Assembly (NCBI GenBank): GCA_021234155.1
Contig: JAJEKV010000025.1
Coordinates: 16,609,094 to 16,673,093 of the forward strand
Direction: 5' to 3'
Length of the DNA stretch: 64,000 bases
Source: Isoetes taiwanensis
Taxonomy: Eukaryota > Streptophyta > Lycopodiopsida > Isoetales > Isoetaceae
Shown here one piece after another: positions 18,919 through 30,726 of this stretch (positions within the stretch are counted from its first letter, which is position 1; the number at the start of each line of letters is the position of its first letter). The translations under genes and the position numbers were made by a program. The notes under the pieces were generated by a model. It ran no database searches. It worked only from the letters and a program-made list of their open reading frames with translations, and was not told where the DNA came from.

Positions 18919-21900
18919 ACCTTTCATGTATTATTTAATTTTATATTCTAAACATCCCCCTTTCTTAGTTATTTACTCTCTTGGAATATTCCTATCAATT
19001 GGGTTGATGTCATCATAACAAGTTGGCCGGACTTGTTAGACTAATTCTTCTCATTCGATTGGATTATTCCTTGGAGGTACTAGCTTTATACATGGTCAAC
19101 AATTATCCTAGTAATGATTCCTTTTTAAGTGGTTTCAATATGTTGGATGTCTGTTAACAATCATGTATAATTTTAGTTACTCCTATGCATTTCCTTCCCA
19201 ATCGTTGACGCTTAGCTCAACTTGGGGCAATCCCTTCCTGAGAAAACTAGAAATGCCTTCCACTCCCATTATGGATGTCATCATCCATAAGCCTACCATA
19301 CTCGACTATATGATCGTGGCTCCTCAATCTTGCTCGCATCTCATCCACTCGTTGCCTTCTTGTTTGTGACTCTGAGCTCCTTCTCGATGTAGAGGTCAAC
19401 TTTCTTCATTAGAGGCTTCCCATTGCTGGTGGTTTTGATGGCGTAGTTGACCACTTGAAATCTTCTATGTTACTTCCCAAAAGCCGTGGTTTCATTGAGA
19501 AACATCCTCCACGTTGAATTCTTCATCTTGGCGGCTAAAGGATGCCTCTGGATTCGATATTATTGTGCCAACTCCATCCTTCGAGTCCTGTGACATGTTG
19601 ACAGACAAGTGTTGAGGATGTTGCTCGCTTCACGCCTTCCAATTGTCCGGCATCTCTTTTCTTTAATCTGTTATACTGTGAGAGAGAGAGAGAGGGAATA
19701 GCAAAGGGGAAATACACATGCAAGTCATATAGCTTACACTATTATGATTATAAATACTATTAAAGCTTTTTAGGCTTGATGTCTCCCCTCGAGGTGCACA
19801 CGTGCTTCATGGCATTGTTGTCGATGTTCCTCCTAGTGCGCTGGTGTTGAAGATCTATATCCTCCTATTTGTACGTCAGCTCGTACACTAGGTAGACTCG
19901 TTGATACATTTGAGTTCTCCAATGTTTGTTGGCTACGGCGTGGCATGCTTCTGCTTCACACTCTAACTAAAGATGTAACAGACGTTGATGCCTCGGCATT
20001 CAAGTCCTCTTCCTACCTTGTTGTTGGGCAGTAGTTGTCCTCCCTTCACGATGTTTGAAGCTATTTGGAGGTGCATCTTGAAGTTGTGCGCAATTCCTTT
20101 GGTTAGACTCCCAAGAGTTGTTATCTTCCTTAGTTGCCCTTCGCGTTGATCCCTGGGTTCGCTAAGTTGCATGCGAGTTGCCGTATCCTGATGAGGTTTC
20201 TATTTGAACCCCGATTCTTCGGCTCAGTTTTCCTAGACGCTTCTTCCTCGAGCTTGCGATCTTACTTGTTTGATCCCCTCGGTCACATGGCTTGGACGTT
20301 ATCGTGTTCTATGGTGCTATGTCGTCTTCTTGTCATGTGGTACCTTCCGGTGACTTTGATCACGCTCCTCCGTTTCGAGCTTCTTGCTGCCTCTGGGGAG
20401 CTTGTGGAAGTGATCAGCACTTTTCCGGCTTTTAGTTTCTGGCCTTTGTCCCTCTATACTTGAGCGTCTCCGTGGCGGGTGAAGCATTGTGGCTCTCCTC
20501 CTTGATGGCTGCGCTGTCGGGGATGATAGATCCGTAGCTTGATCCTTGAGTTGAAGAAGTTTCTGCCCTAGATCTACTCTTGTTCTTGAATAGCCTGGCC
20601 CTTGTCTTGAACTCTCTTCTTGCCGAAGGTGTTTTGGTTGCTATCCTTGTCATTAAGGTATCGAATGCTTCTACCTTGGGCGTTGAGGTCTCCCACATTG
20701 GAGATACGTTGGGCTTCTTCTCTTCTAATTATTGGTAGGACTACCTAATGAAGCCATCACCACGTAGTTGTTGAATGCATATCTGCTCGCCGTAGTACAT
20801 TTCGTAAGCGCATCTCCACCTAGCACTTGTGTCGTAAGCATCACCATACATCACCACAAGGTGGGATTATGGTCGTCGAGATGTTGCCTTCTCAGTTGGC
20901 TCGATGTCTGTCGGCTTGAGGCCGTAGCCACGGTTTTCGAAGATGTCTAGCCGTTCCTTCTTCTATTTTTGAGGACGCTCGTGCGTAAGGTCGTCAAGTG
21001 TTGCCGCTGCCACAAGAGGTAGAGTTGCGTCTCGAAGATGTCCTGGTGCAAAACCTAGATGATGCATCACTCAAGATCTTGACATGACCGGTGTTGTTTC
21101 CCATGTTGATATTGTGTTGGACGAGTGGTCTTCTATTTGAGGGCACCTCCCGAAGTGTTTGGAGTCGAAGCTTTGCTTGGGCTCTTGTCGTTTCTCCCTC
21201 GTACTTGCTCTTCCATTCAAATTTTGATCTTGGGCTATAACTGTGCTTCTTTGTTTCATCCTTTGGCAGTCGAAGTGATGGAATTTCTTGATCTAGCGCT
21301 AAACTCATAAAACATGACTCTAAACTCATGTTTCTACACTATATGTGTGACACTCGAGATATACAATAGACACATTTACATTGGGATTTTAATTCATCCC
21401 TTTAAAAAGAAATTCCTAATTATATACTCCCTTAGGTTCTCATCCACCCCATCTCTCGTTTGATTCCTCTTGCTTGCTATATATTCCTTGTTCTGGTTTA
21501 TTCCGAGGTTCCTTGAATTGCTACTACTATAGTTGGAGTGGTGTTCATGTCTGATTTGAGCTCGTCATCTGAAGTTGCAAGGAATGTTTGCCGATGTGCC
21601 CCTTTAAATCGAATTTACTCCTACTTCAATGTATTACCCAACATGTGGGGTGTGGTGATTGCTCGGCGTCTCTGCATGAGGTGTGTACTTGCAAGGTCGA
21701 AGATGTGCCTCGTCGTTGATCGCTTGTGTAGGATCACCTGATTGATGCAGGCGGCCAGTCTTGCATGCATTCGAAGCTCTGAGAAGGTGACTAGCAGGTA
21801 CACGGTCTCTTTTCCTCGTAGACTAAGCGTGGATCTTGTTGCTTGGGCTTTCTTCGAGATACCTCCCATGTGTCTGGAAGTGTGGCCATCTCTATTGCAC

Positions 21901-22469
21901 ATATCATCGCTCAGCGGGTCGCATTTAAATGATCTATCGCTATTGGGTGGGTCGCCCCCTCCATCCTTTGAGTCTGGTCCACTCGAACTACTTGGTTGAA
22001 GCACTGAAGTCGTCCTTCCTTTGATTTCCAGTCGAATCTGAAACTGAACTCTTGTTCGAACGAAATATTCTCCTTCTTGATCTTGCCCTAGCGTTGGCAT
22101 AGGCCTTCAAGTCGGAGATGTACCTCCCTTGATATGTGTCTCCTCTCCATCATGATCTCCTTTTTCTAGAACCGGTGAAGTCGTGAAAGTTTTCCTACTG
22201 GTACTAGGGAATTGGAAGCTCGTCCTGGTCGGCCTTGGGTGCTTGCAGTTGTCTAGCTTGGTTGCTCCTTTTGTTGACGTTGCATGACATCCCCTTGAGC
22301 TGCTAGGCTGCAAGATCGTGGTGGTCCTCCTCCAGTTTCTATGCGCTCCTGTGTCACTATGATTCTCCTTTCGACAGGAGATTGTGCTCTTTGACCTTAG
22401 CTCGCGATGCTAATGTAGGCATCGATGTCTAGCATCCTCCTCTTTTTGTCTGTCAGTACATCGGCTGGG
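18919..22469 (-). other. Internal region of element B, 3' part
   Basis: Several minus-strand stretches look like decayed coding sequence (for example KPLMKKVDLYIEKEL near 19400-19450, and acidic or Ser-rich pieces at 21621-22100). I find no protease, RT, RNase H or integrase motif. Short words such as GTCGAAGATG and CTTGAAG recur. At its right edge a minus-strand frame (ADVLTDKKRRMLDIDAY) continues in phase the frame that ends at 34615, across element C. Confidence 0.5.
22465..22469. repeat. Left target-site duplication of element C (CTGGG)
   Basis: CTGGG precedes the left LTR and recurs at 34615-34619. Confidence 0.95.
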
Positions 22470-24182
22470 TGTTGGCCGGGTCAACCTACCCCAAGCCCGA
22501 CAGAGTTCTTAGGCAATGGATGACAAAATAATAATACTCATGACAGCGAAAAATATAATTCCGTTAATTACTTACGCCAACACCACCACAACTAGGCTCA
22601 TAACTTCCGTTATACCCCTTAAGCCTAGCCGCACCGCTTCCTTTTACTCCTTGCATTAATTATTATGTGAGTGCAAACTTGTAATATTTATTATCCTCGA
22701 TTTGTTTTAGCATCACATGATGTTCTCCTTGTTATTTTATTTTTATCTTTTTCTTTTTTCTTTTCTGTATAGGGAAATCTCAAAAGGTTTAACTTATTAA
22801 TAGGACTTATGAAATTGTTGTAAAAATTGTTAGGTTAACATTAGTTAGGTCTTCACGTTAAAAAATCGTTTAGGGCGAAACCTGTTCGAGGAGGCAGCGG
22901 CCAAGGCAAATCCGGCTCTCTCCTCCAGAATCGTATAGACAGGACTCTTCTTCAGATGGTCACAACCTGGCAAATGGCAACTAACAGCAAATCGGCCATA
23001 CCTCCTCTGCAATCGATTCGGCCTTCTCTGATTTTTTCTTCTTTTGCCAGATTTATTCTTCACAAAGGATGGGTTCTAGCGAATGAAATGACCCTATTCT
23101 TGGGCTCTAATAATTAGTAGACTTAGTTGGGTTCAAATTTTTCGGCTTCTTCAGTCCTAACAATGGCATGATAAAGGTTCAAGAAGGTGTAACGATTTCT
23201 GAAAAAAACACAGGCCGATTTGGTTTATAGCTTCGATTCTTGGGCAAATGGGGTAACTCGGGTTGTTTGCGTGCTCTATCTTCCAAGCATGGGCAGTTTT
23301 ATGGCAAGGAACCAGCAAATCCGGCACTGGGCAAAGGGCTTCGAAGTTCTTTCCTTATTTATGATTTACTACAGATAAGAATTGTAGATTTAGCAACCAG
23401 CATGACTGATTTTACTCAATAAGATTTCGATTTATTTTCTTCATGACATTAGAAACAGAGCAGCACATTTAACATGATTTTCTTTCTCTTTTTATCTCTG
23501 ATTTCTTACTCATTTCATTTAGATTCTTGTTACAGCGTAAGACTCTTACAGATTCAAGACAGATACAAGATAAGATGCACCAGTATTCACAAAGGATTTC
23601 CTTCAGGGTAAATCCTTGTGAAAACTTGCTGCCAATACATTCAGACAGAGTTTATTTAATTTAGATTTCATCACCACACTCACACACAAAAGAAATTATT
23701 CATTCACACAAACTAGCATCATCATCATCATAAACTAGAAAGGAAAACATCATGCACAAGCAATGATGGACCAGATCCGTACCAGGACGCTCAGGCAATT
23801 AGCAGAGAGCAGACTCGAATAGGCACAAAAAGGTAGTTTTTTTCATTCACGTTGTTTTCCTCTTATACAATTCCAATAAAATCTGGACCTTTAAAAAATA
23901 CAATCTTTGCCCTCCATGTGGAAAACTTCCTTAAGCTCCAAGATTTTGACACCTCATCAATCCAAAAATATGGTCTCCTCCAATCAAACTGCTTTGTGCT
24001 TTCTCCTTACCATTAAAATTCGAATTTCTAATGGTCTTCAATAATATAAGCATCAAAATCTTCAAAAATAACCTTGTAACTATGCACTTTGGTCGATTTT
24101 GAGCCCATACTTCTTCATTGCAGCTTCTTTCCACACTGTTTCACTCAAAAATCAAAATTTCTGTTGTGCTGACCGCTCCACA
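22470..24182 (-). repeat. 3' LTR of element C
   Basis: 1713 bp, TGTTGGCCGGG to GACCGCTCCACA. It matches 32904-34614 closely, except for a cluster of small changes at 23060-23280 that fall on CAG/CTG words of the other copy. Confidence 0.93.
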
Positions 24183-24414
24183 TTATCCCCCCTTACTTGT
24201 ATTCGACGTCTCGACGAACTTGCTTTAAAAAATCTGCTCAGTATGATAAAAGATTGGACTAGAACTTCTCATTTCCCTTACTTGTATTCGACACTGTTTC
24301 ACTCAAAAATCAAAATTTCTGTTGTGCTGACCGCTCCACATTATCCCCCCTTACTTGTATTCGACGTCTCGACGAACTTGCTTTCAAAAATCTGCTCAGT
24401 ATGATAAAAGATTG
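24133..24414. repeat. 158-bp tandem duplication over the LTR end and polypurine tract of C
   Basis: The segment 24133-24256 (last 50 bp of the LTR, the C-rich complement of the polypurine tract, and following sequence) is repeated at 24291-24414, with a 34-bp spacer. The junction falls in the shared word CTTACTTGTATTCGAC, as expected for template slippage. Confidence 0.88.
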
Positions 24415-26172
24415 AAGACAGCCGGAATCATCGGCTGGACTTGTATTGCTGCTTTGTGGACTTCGCAAAGGCTTTTGATACGGTCCCCCGGGAAAAGCTG
24501 TGGGCTAGACTGCGTCAACTGGGGCTCCCGCTGCCTGTGCAGAATGCCATATACAGGTTGTATGAGAGTTGTTTTGGCAGGATGCAGCCGACGGGCCAAG
24601 CATTCACCAGTAGTATCGGGGTCCGGCAGGGTTGCCCCCTCTCGCCAACACTTTTTGGCCTCTACATTGATCAGTTAGAGCCCTGGCTTACTGAGCATGG
24701 GGGGGATGGCATACAGCTTTTGCACCAGGTCATCCGCCAAATCATCTATCACGGGCGATGTTGGCCTTGGCGCCCACACCCCGGCTATGCGGTCTCACCC
24801 GATGCCCTAGACACATTTTGTCGCTACGGACATGCTTGGCGTCAATCCGCCAAGACCGGGTGGTTCTCATATCCTCTTCACGTCACCCCATGCCTCCCCG
24901 CACTCACATATCAGGGATACAGCACGTGGACGCCACGCCCACCTACAAGTACCTAGGGGTGGAGTTCCCCCTCGCTCTGGCTGGGGCGCCTATCCGCTTG
25001 GGTGACAAAGAGGCTGGAAAGCTTTATGCCATGCGTAACAACAAATACCGAGCAGAGCTATATGATTGGGGCCATCCCGCCACATCCGTTCGCACCGGTC
25101 AAGCAAGCCCCTTCATACATGCGGTCGAGGTTTGGGGCCCGGCTGCCTCTTTGGCGACATGGAATGACTTGGAGCAGTGCGTAAGGCATTTTTGGCACGC
25201 ACTTGGGGTGAAACCTTCAGTCCCCTATCGATTCTCGCTGCAGAAATCGATTCTTGCGCCCCACGTGCAGCCCTTGATAGACACATCGCCTATTTTCGAA
25301 AAGTGGTTACTATGGGTGATGCTCGGCCCCGACTGGCGCTTACACCGTGGCCATGAGTCCGCGAGCGGCTTAGGGCCCTTGGAGGGGTAAGAGAGATCGG
25401 TGGTTCGCCAGATGGAACGTCAGGGAGCACGATGCGCATACCGGGCGCAATGACCGATCGTGGATAAAATGACGGGAGTACCTAGATGCTTGTTTCCTTG
25501 GCAAGCTCGGGACCCCATTGCTCTAGAGCAGTCAAAATGGCCCATTACAAGGAGCACATCAACCCCGTGTTAGCCCGGGCCCACGGCTCTACCTGCGTTC
25601 CCGGTTGCCCCCCGAAAAGCGGACTCATTGCCTCCATTCGCCATACAGTGCCCACCATCTTCGCATCGAGACGGGCAGGTGGATTGGGGAGCCCCGCCAG
25701 GACAGGCTCTGTCAGTGCTGTCAAACGGGTGCCATTGAGGATGAGTCTCACACTTTCCAGAGTTGCCCAGCGTTGGTCCGTCCGGGCGAGATCGCGCTCC
25801 CTTTAGTAATGCGGTAGGGACGTGCCCTTGCATTTGCTGATGAACACACCCGCCGATGCGCGCCTCCGGGGTCATACATCCGGGGAGGTACCGGACCCGC
25901 GAGGTCACCTTTGCCCCGCTGGCCGTCCGTGACTAGGCACTCACGGGGGTGGTGCATGACCGTATATATTGGGATGTTTCTCGCATTTTATATGATTAGC
26001 ACGGTTTGTCGGCAGGCTGATTGCTGCCACGGTTTTTCCCTCGAAAACCCTTCGGGGCGGGGGTTTTTTAATCCGGGCAGTAATCCGCTTGCTGCGTTTT
26101 TGTATTGGGTCCCATAGACCGATTGGTCTCCGTGGACGATAAAAGTACCTTCCTTCCTTCCTTCCTTCCTTA
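24415..26172 (+). pseudogene. LINE reverse transcriptase fragment, 5'-truncated
   Basis: The translation at 24441-24700 has the non-LTR RT blocks VDFAKAFDTVPREKL and GVRQGCPLSPTLFGLY. The catalytic ADD box just after is scrambled by frame changes. Later frames (24758-25390 and 25605-25817) give the C-terminal region, including a Cys/His knuckle (CQCC...EDESHTFQSCP). The fragment ends at a (TTCC)n tail at 26149-26172. The same family recurs at 60140-61200. Codon composition is GC-richer than the surrounding element C. Confidence 0.82.
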
Positions 26173-26247
26173 GCAAGGTAGCAACACCATTATTAACCGG
26201 GATTAAAAAACCTCGCCCTTTCGGGTTTTCGAGGAAAAACCCTGGTA
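26033..26247. repeat. Inverted copies of the LINE 3' end
   Basis: The stretch 26033-26105 (TTTTTCCCTCGAAAACCC and GGTTTTTTAATCC words) recurs in inverse orientation at 26178-26247. A related piece lies at 60150-60190. The two copies flank the (TTCC)n tail. Confidence 0.75.
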
Positions 26248-26879
26248 ATAATGATGTCACTATCCTTGTTAGGGTCCTCTCGATCCGCATCAACCTCATC
26301 CTATTCCGTGCCTATTTTGAACTTGCTGGGATGGAGACAATGGCCAGCAATACGGGAAATGGAAAACAATGGTAAAGAAAACAATGGTCATGGTTGGTAA
26401 GCCAACTAAAAACAGATGAACATGAAATGATGGAAAAAATGATGCTCCTGCAGCGAAAAATAATGTTAGTAGAACATGTGGCTGCTAATATGGTGAAGCT
26501 GATTGCAGCACTTTATGATTTGAATGATATGAATGAATGAAAGGTGTATGGTTTGACTAATTATGAAGAACAACCAGGTGAACCTGCCATGGAAACAAAA
26601 AATTAGTAAAAACATTGCTGCCTGATGGTAAAGCTTACATGGCAGACTTTAATGGATTGACATGGAGTGGATGAGTGTAATGTGAAATGAATTGACTAAA
26701 AAATGGAGACAAGCAGTGAACCTATCATGGAAACCATAAAAGTTAGTAACAAATTGTCACCGGATCGCGAAGTTGATTTGGCGCCTTTTATGGATTGAAT
26801 GAGGTGTAAGAATGAAAAATGAGATGAATTTGAGTAATACGGAGAGCAAGCAGATGAATAATAAGAAAAATCAAATTCT

Positions 26880-26918
<39 letters not shown>

Positions 26919-27137
26919 TTTTTTCACTTTTTTAAAATTTTCCCTTATTATGAATTTTCCCTTATTATGCTATTATCCCCCCTTAAATGTATTCATCGCT
27001 CTCGATGAATTACATTGCATCCGAAGTTTCTTGAAAGTCCTTGGTGCATAATATGGCTTAAGATCGGCACCATTAATTCGCGTTGGGAGCTCATTCCCCT
27101 GAAATCTTGCAATGACACGTAACCGTTAGGGAAAATT
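26248..27137. other. Non-coding part of element C with a (TTTA)n run
   Basis: A perfect TTTA microsatellite lies at about 26879-26922. At 26975-27010 there is a second CCCCCCTTA word with a nearby ATTCATCG...CGATGAAT palindrome, like that beside the polypurine tract of element N. No gene is seen. Confidence 0.5.
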
Positions 27138-27935
27138 TTAAGGACTACATATGGTCCCGCCCCATCTCATTCTCAACTTTCCGTGTTTCTTCCAATGTTT
27201 TGAATCATATAACAATACCAAATCATTTTCCACAAATTCTTTATTTTTATTATGAGCATCATACCATGTTTTACGTTGCCTTTGGAGTGCTTCTCTAGCC
27301 ATGTATGCATGAAGACGTACTTCATCTAGCTTTTCCCTTACAGCTACTCGTAATGATGGAATTTCTATTTCAATAGGTAAGATGGCCTCTTGGCCATACA
27401 CTAACATGAAGGGAGTAGATTTCGTGGTAACTTTGTAAGCTATTCTATAGGCCCATAATGCATCTAACAATCTCTTATCCCAATCAGTCCTATTAGCGTT
27501 ACAAATCTTCGTCATTATATTACATAGAGTTTTATTGGTTCTTTCAACCTGGCCATTAGCTTGAGGATGATAGGGTGTACTCTTTCTATGGGTTATGGCG
27601 TAGCGTTCAGTCAAGGTAGCGACCACATCATTGATAAAGTGTGAACCTCTATCACTAACCAACTCTAAGGGACACCCGAACCTAGTAATGATGTTTTCAT
27701 ATAAGAAAGTTGCTACACTAGCTGCATTAGCATTTCTCAATGCTTTTGCCTCGACCCATTTGGTAACATAATCCGTGCACACCAATATATACTCACAACG
27801 GGTTTGAGCTGAAGGAGGATTAATGGGACCTACAAAATCTATCCCCCATTTTTCAAAAGGTAATATGGGAACTATCGGGTTCGTGAGGCATAGAATCTCG
27901 CCTAGTAGGCCGACCCAATCTTTGGCAAAGGTCAC
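27138..27935 (-). pseudogene. Integrase core of element C
   Basis: Retroviral-type integrase with the D, D and E catalytic residues in WGIDFVGP, SDRGSHF and ANGQVERTNK. It is followed by the LLDALWAYR and TPFMLVYG blocks and the usual basic C-terminal part, which breaks near 27140. The zinc-binding region (CDLCQR) lies just upstream at about 27900-28060 in another frame. The open stretch is 265 codons, the best-preserved protein of the element. Confidence 0.9.
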
Positions 27936-28209
27936 AATGTTTTACCCGATTGTTACATCATGGTACAAACTAGGCCACCAATAACCAAAGATTTAACACT
28001 TTCTTAGCAAAGACATCACAAGCAAAATGACCTCCAAATAGGGGAATCATGGCAAGCTCTAATGACCTTTTGCACTTCATGAGGGAATATGCATCTACGC
28101 TAGATATCATCTTTACCTACCCTATACAAGGTTCCGGCCAAGAAAGTGAAAGGTTTACATTTTTGAATTAATCTTTTCCTTTCTATGGCTCTCATATCAT
28201 CACGGAAAT

Positions 28210-29500
28210 TCACCATTGGAAAGGAATTCGCCACATCAACATACCATTCTCGAACCGGGTCACCATAAAAACAAAGTTAGCATCGTGCAAGTCATCTTTT
28301 ACCCCTTTATCGTTAGAATCACTCAATAATCGCGATAAATGGTCACAGTGCATGAGATTTTCCCCGGTTTTACAATTATACGAAATTGAAACTCTTGCAA
28401 CATGAGTAACCATCTAGTTATTCTTCCCGCTCGCAAGGTTTTAAAATTAAATATCTCAATGCTTGGTGGTCAACAAAAAAATACAAATTCTTTTCCCAAT
28501 AAATAGTGGCTTAAACTTTATAATTGAATAAATCATGCCCAATCCTTCCCTTTCTGTTGAATAATTCTTTTCTCAGATTAGACAATTGGCGACTAGCATA
28601 ATAAATTGGATGATCCCACCCATCTTGTTGTGGTTGTGACAAAATACTTCCTATTGCATATCCCCAAGAGTCTACATGGACATGAAATTCCCTTTCCCAA
28701 TTAGGAAAACTAAGTATGGGTGCGCTTATTAGTGCTTCTTTTAAACTTGTAAATGCTTTTTGACATTCTTGTGTCCACCGATATTCTTTCCCCCCCTTTA
28801 AGGAGTGTGCGTTAATGGTAAAGCCTTATTAGCATAATATCTTATGAATCTTCGATGATACCCTATATGCCCAAGAAATGCTTGTAATTGCTTAATGTTA
28901 GTAGGTGGCTCCAATTCAAATAACTTTAGTCTTATCGGGGTCAATTGCAATACCCTTGCCCAAATGATCCTACCCAACAACGTCCCATGGGTAACTCCAA
29001 ACAAACATTTCATAGGGTTTAGAGATATACCATATTCTCGACATTTCATAAAGCATAATCTGAGTTTCTCCCCGATGTTCTTGCCCGGTACTAAAAACGT
29101 AAATCATCAAGAAACACTTCCATAAACTCTCTTAGATAATCTTTAAATGCACCCGTAACTACCCTTTGGAAAGTGGCGGGAGCATTACACAACCCAAATG
29201 GCATAACCTTATACATGTAGCACCCCATTCCGTGACAAATGTGGTTTTTCCCTATCTTCCTTGGCAATACTCACCGATTGTACCCACCGAACCCGTCAAG
29301 AAAAGAATAATACTCATGGCCAAAGAACCTAATCAATAACGTTATCGATGAAAGGAACAGAAACCCATCCTTAATGGTGGCAAAGATTTAATTTTCTATA
29401 GTCCACACACACCCTTAATTTTTTAGACTTCTTTGGAACTATAACTATTGGGGACAACCACTCACTAGTTTCCACTGGTTCAATAAACTTAGCTTTAATT
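28210..29500 (-). pseudogene. Reverse transcriptase and RNase H of element C, frame-broken
   Basis: Pieces in several frames: FLDD of the RT catalytic box near 29100-29130 (EVFLDDL), the thumb segment at 28798-29049 (GTLLGRII, LQAFLGHIGYHRRFI), RNase H-like sequence at 28430-28790, and the MHCDHLSRL linker at 28210-28413. Order and spacing are normal, but no single frame spans it. Confidence 0.82.
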
Positions 29501-29503
29501 AAA

Positions 29504-29749
29504 TTATCCAGCTCTTCCCTTACCACCTTTGAGTAATGAGGGTTCATCCTGTAGGGTCGCTTGCCTTATAGCTTTTGTGTTAGCTTCAAGTACAATTCTA
29601 TGCACACTTAACTCGGGTGATATACCCTTCAGATCCTCATACGTCCATGCAAAGACATCCTTAAACTCCATGAGGAGATCCTTATATTCTTTATGTTCTT
29701 CACCAAGATTAAGTTTTCCCAATCGCACCATCTTGGGTTCTCCCGGCAC
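29504..29749 (-). pseudogene. RT N-terminal region of element C
   Basis: Contains EYKDLLMEFKDVFAWTYEDL and HRIVLEANTKAIRQ, the entry segment of Ty3/gypsy RT. The frame then breaks into the RT palm. Confidence 0.82.
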
Positions 29750-30400
29750 CTAAATTCAACTCATCATAAGTGGGACTCAAGTTAGCATTTGTTGGACTTC
29801 CTTGGATGCACAATGGGAGGGGTTTCTTTTAGCTTGGGTTCTCCCTCCTCAAATTTTGAGAAGTACTCGGGATATCTCTTCTTCTTCTTCCCTTTATAGT
29901 TTCATTTACTTCTTCCACATTTACAAAGAAAAAAACATTTACACCATTCATCCATTCCTCTAAAGCCACGGATGAAGTATCATCCCTCATTGTTAGTTTT
30001 TCATAACCCTCTTGCTCTACATAAACTTGGTCTACTTCTATTTCATTATTATTTTCGTTACTATCTACATCATCATCATTATTATCAACATGCATATCTT
30101 CAATTGAGGAACTAGTATCACTATCATTGTCATCCTTATTACCGATTGAACATGGACCCTTATCTTGATTAAATTATTCCCATCTCCAATTTGCAAATAG
30201 CCTCAGAGACCAATCATGTTTAGCTGATGCTTGCATTAACCATGGCCTTCCTAACAATAATGGATAAGTGCATGCACTATTTGGCATCTTTAAAATGACA
30301 TAATCCACAAAGAAAGTCACACCAAAGAATTAAGGTTTTAATCCCAAACTAATCCCAAAGGTGTTACCTCGTCGTTGATCAGCCATCCTCACTATAAAAC
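29750..30400 (-). other. Acidic spacer between protease and RT of element C
   Basis: A minus-strand stretch at 29829-30095 encodes a run of Asp and Asn (DNNDDDVDSNENNN). No domain is recognised. It is probably a decayed linker of the polyprotein. Confidence 0.4.
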
Positions 30401-30601
30401 TTACGGGCATAGGTTCCGCAAATCTAGTTTCCTCCACATACTCTCGTGCATAATGTTCACGCCCGAGCCCCCATCAATAGTGCAATTTCGTATCACTTTC
30501 GCCCACTTATTTCCACATCCGCACAAGGTGAACTCATATCTGCAATTATAGGCCATGCACTGACAACTACTTTTTATGACTTTTAATGCGGCCAAGACCA
30601 C
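30401..30601 (-). pseudogene. Aspartic protease piece of element C
   Basis: Contains IDGGSGVNIM, the active-site motif of the retroviral-type protease, in the variant DGGS form often seen in Tat-like elements. Confidence 0.72.
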
Positions 30602-30726
30602 CTTTACGACAACTAGGAGCGATTTGCAATAATTGTTTGAATGTTAAGGAAGGACTTTTATTTTCCAAATCCTTCAAAATATCATAGGGTTGTTCTTCCT
30701 TTAAATTCAAAACTCTAGTGTACTTC

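Noticed and set aside
22845-23063. Small Lys/Arg-rich minus-strand protein repeated at 33279-33497
   Set aside because: Both copies lie at the same place in the two LTRs of element C, so this is repeat sequence, not a gene pair.
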